The translations under genes and the position numbers were made by a program. 46,422 nt of DNA from CAZFYZ01 sp964523735 (GTDB taxonomy: Bacteria > Armatimonadota > UBA5829): positions 1-46,422 of the forward strand of contig CAZFYZ010000015.1 in NCBI GenBank assembly GCA_964523735.1, in the 5' to 3' direction. Shown here one piece after another: positions 46,265 to 46,422 of this stretch. A model generated the notes under the pieces. The model did not search any database and was not told where the DNA came from. It worked only from the letters and a program-made list of their open reading frames with translations. Position 1 is the stretch's first letter, and the number at the start of each line of letters is the position of its first letter.

Positions 46265-46280
46265 GCCGGCGTACGCCGGC
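46265..46280. promoter_or_regulatory. Perfect 16-base palindrome upstream of the DUF378 gene
   Basis: GCCGGCGTACGCCGGC is fully self-complementary and lies 17 bases before the start codon at 46247, in its leader or promoter. It could be a dimeric repressor site or a leader hairpin. The remaining window to 46422 holds no gene that I can support. Confidence 0.5.
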
Positions 46281-46422
46281 GGAATCTGTTCTTCATAGTA
46301 CTATTACCCGTGTGCAGAAGGCGCAACTTGCTTGGGGAACGAATCCACGGCGGGTGCGTCGAAAACTTCGGGAGCCTGCTGCGTCTCTCGCGCATTCTGT
46401 TTTGGCCTGGAACAGAGGAAAC

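Noticed and set aside
1..46422. CRISPR array, insertion sequence or prophage
   Set aside because: No regularly spaced direct repeats, transposase, integrase or structural phage gene was seen on either strand; the only mobile-like element is the REP-like repeat in HerA.

Overview
The window is about 46.4 kb of draft, scaffolded bacterial chromosome. Two runs of ten Ns (6728-6737, 32436-32445) each interrupt one otherwise continuous gene. Coding density is high and GC looks moderately high. The organism appears diderm: there is an LptD/OstA-like beta-barrel protein ending in Phe, many Sec-exported proteins, a calpain-like lipoprotein and a MotB-type stator. It uses a bacterial-type GlnRS with a tRNA-Gln(CTG) nearby. 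The very large secreted repeat proteins, short secreted low-complexity proteins and an archaeal-style HerA/NurA/Mre11 set fit an uncultured environmental lineage. Armatimonadota or a related diderm phylum is my guess, not shown by the sequence.

Layout. (1) 1-20650, surface-protein locus: a subtilisin-like protease cut by the window edge, a secreted beta-rich protein, a giant protein of at least 4,376 residues made of tandem beta repeats, a small exported CsgG/TolB-like protein, and an LptD-like barrel with an N-terminal Ig-like domain. The first three share a C-terminal W/G-rich module. (2) 20683-22114: a CobB-type sirtuin and a convergent small secreted repeat protein, separated by a 17-bp hairpin. 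(3) 22286-27011: a four-gene run, NurA-like nuclease, HerA-like ATPase, SMI1/KNR4 (SUKH) protein and Mre11/SbcD phosphoesterase, with no Rad50. HerA carries an in-frame palindromic REP-like insertion. (4) 27087-30897: a Tyr-rich secreted protein, a DoxX protein, a MotA/MotB stator pair, and an HTH/ImmA metallopeptidase pair with its own sigma70 promoter. (5) 30918-33792: an ArsR-family regulator coupled to a four-domain CoADR-rhodanese-TusA-DsrE2 protein, with promoter and likely operator visible. (6) 33895-37198, minus strand: DUF1846 protein, tRNA-Gln, DUF1360 membrane protein, calpain-like lipoprotein. (7) 37390-46422: LRR secreted protein, glnS, a solute-binding protein adjacent to a HAMP-GAF-PP2C phosphatase, an OFA-type MFS transporter and a DUF378 membrane protein.

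How the genes work together. The first region looks like one programme for building or maturing a cell-surface layer or fibre. The HerA-NurA-Mre11 run looks like a DNA-end processing module, possibly with a defence role given the SUKH gene. The ArsR-CoADR unit is a sulfane-sulfur handling operon. The binding protein and phosphatase pair looks like a sensor unit, because no permease is nearby. No CRISPR array, rRNA, transposase or prophage was seen.
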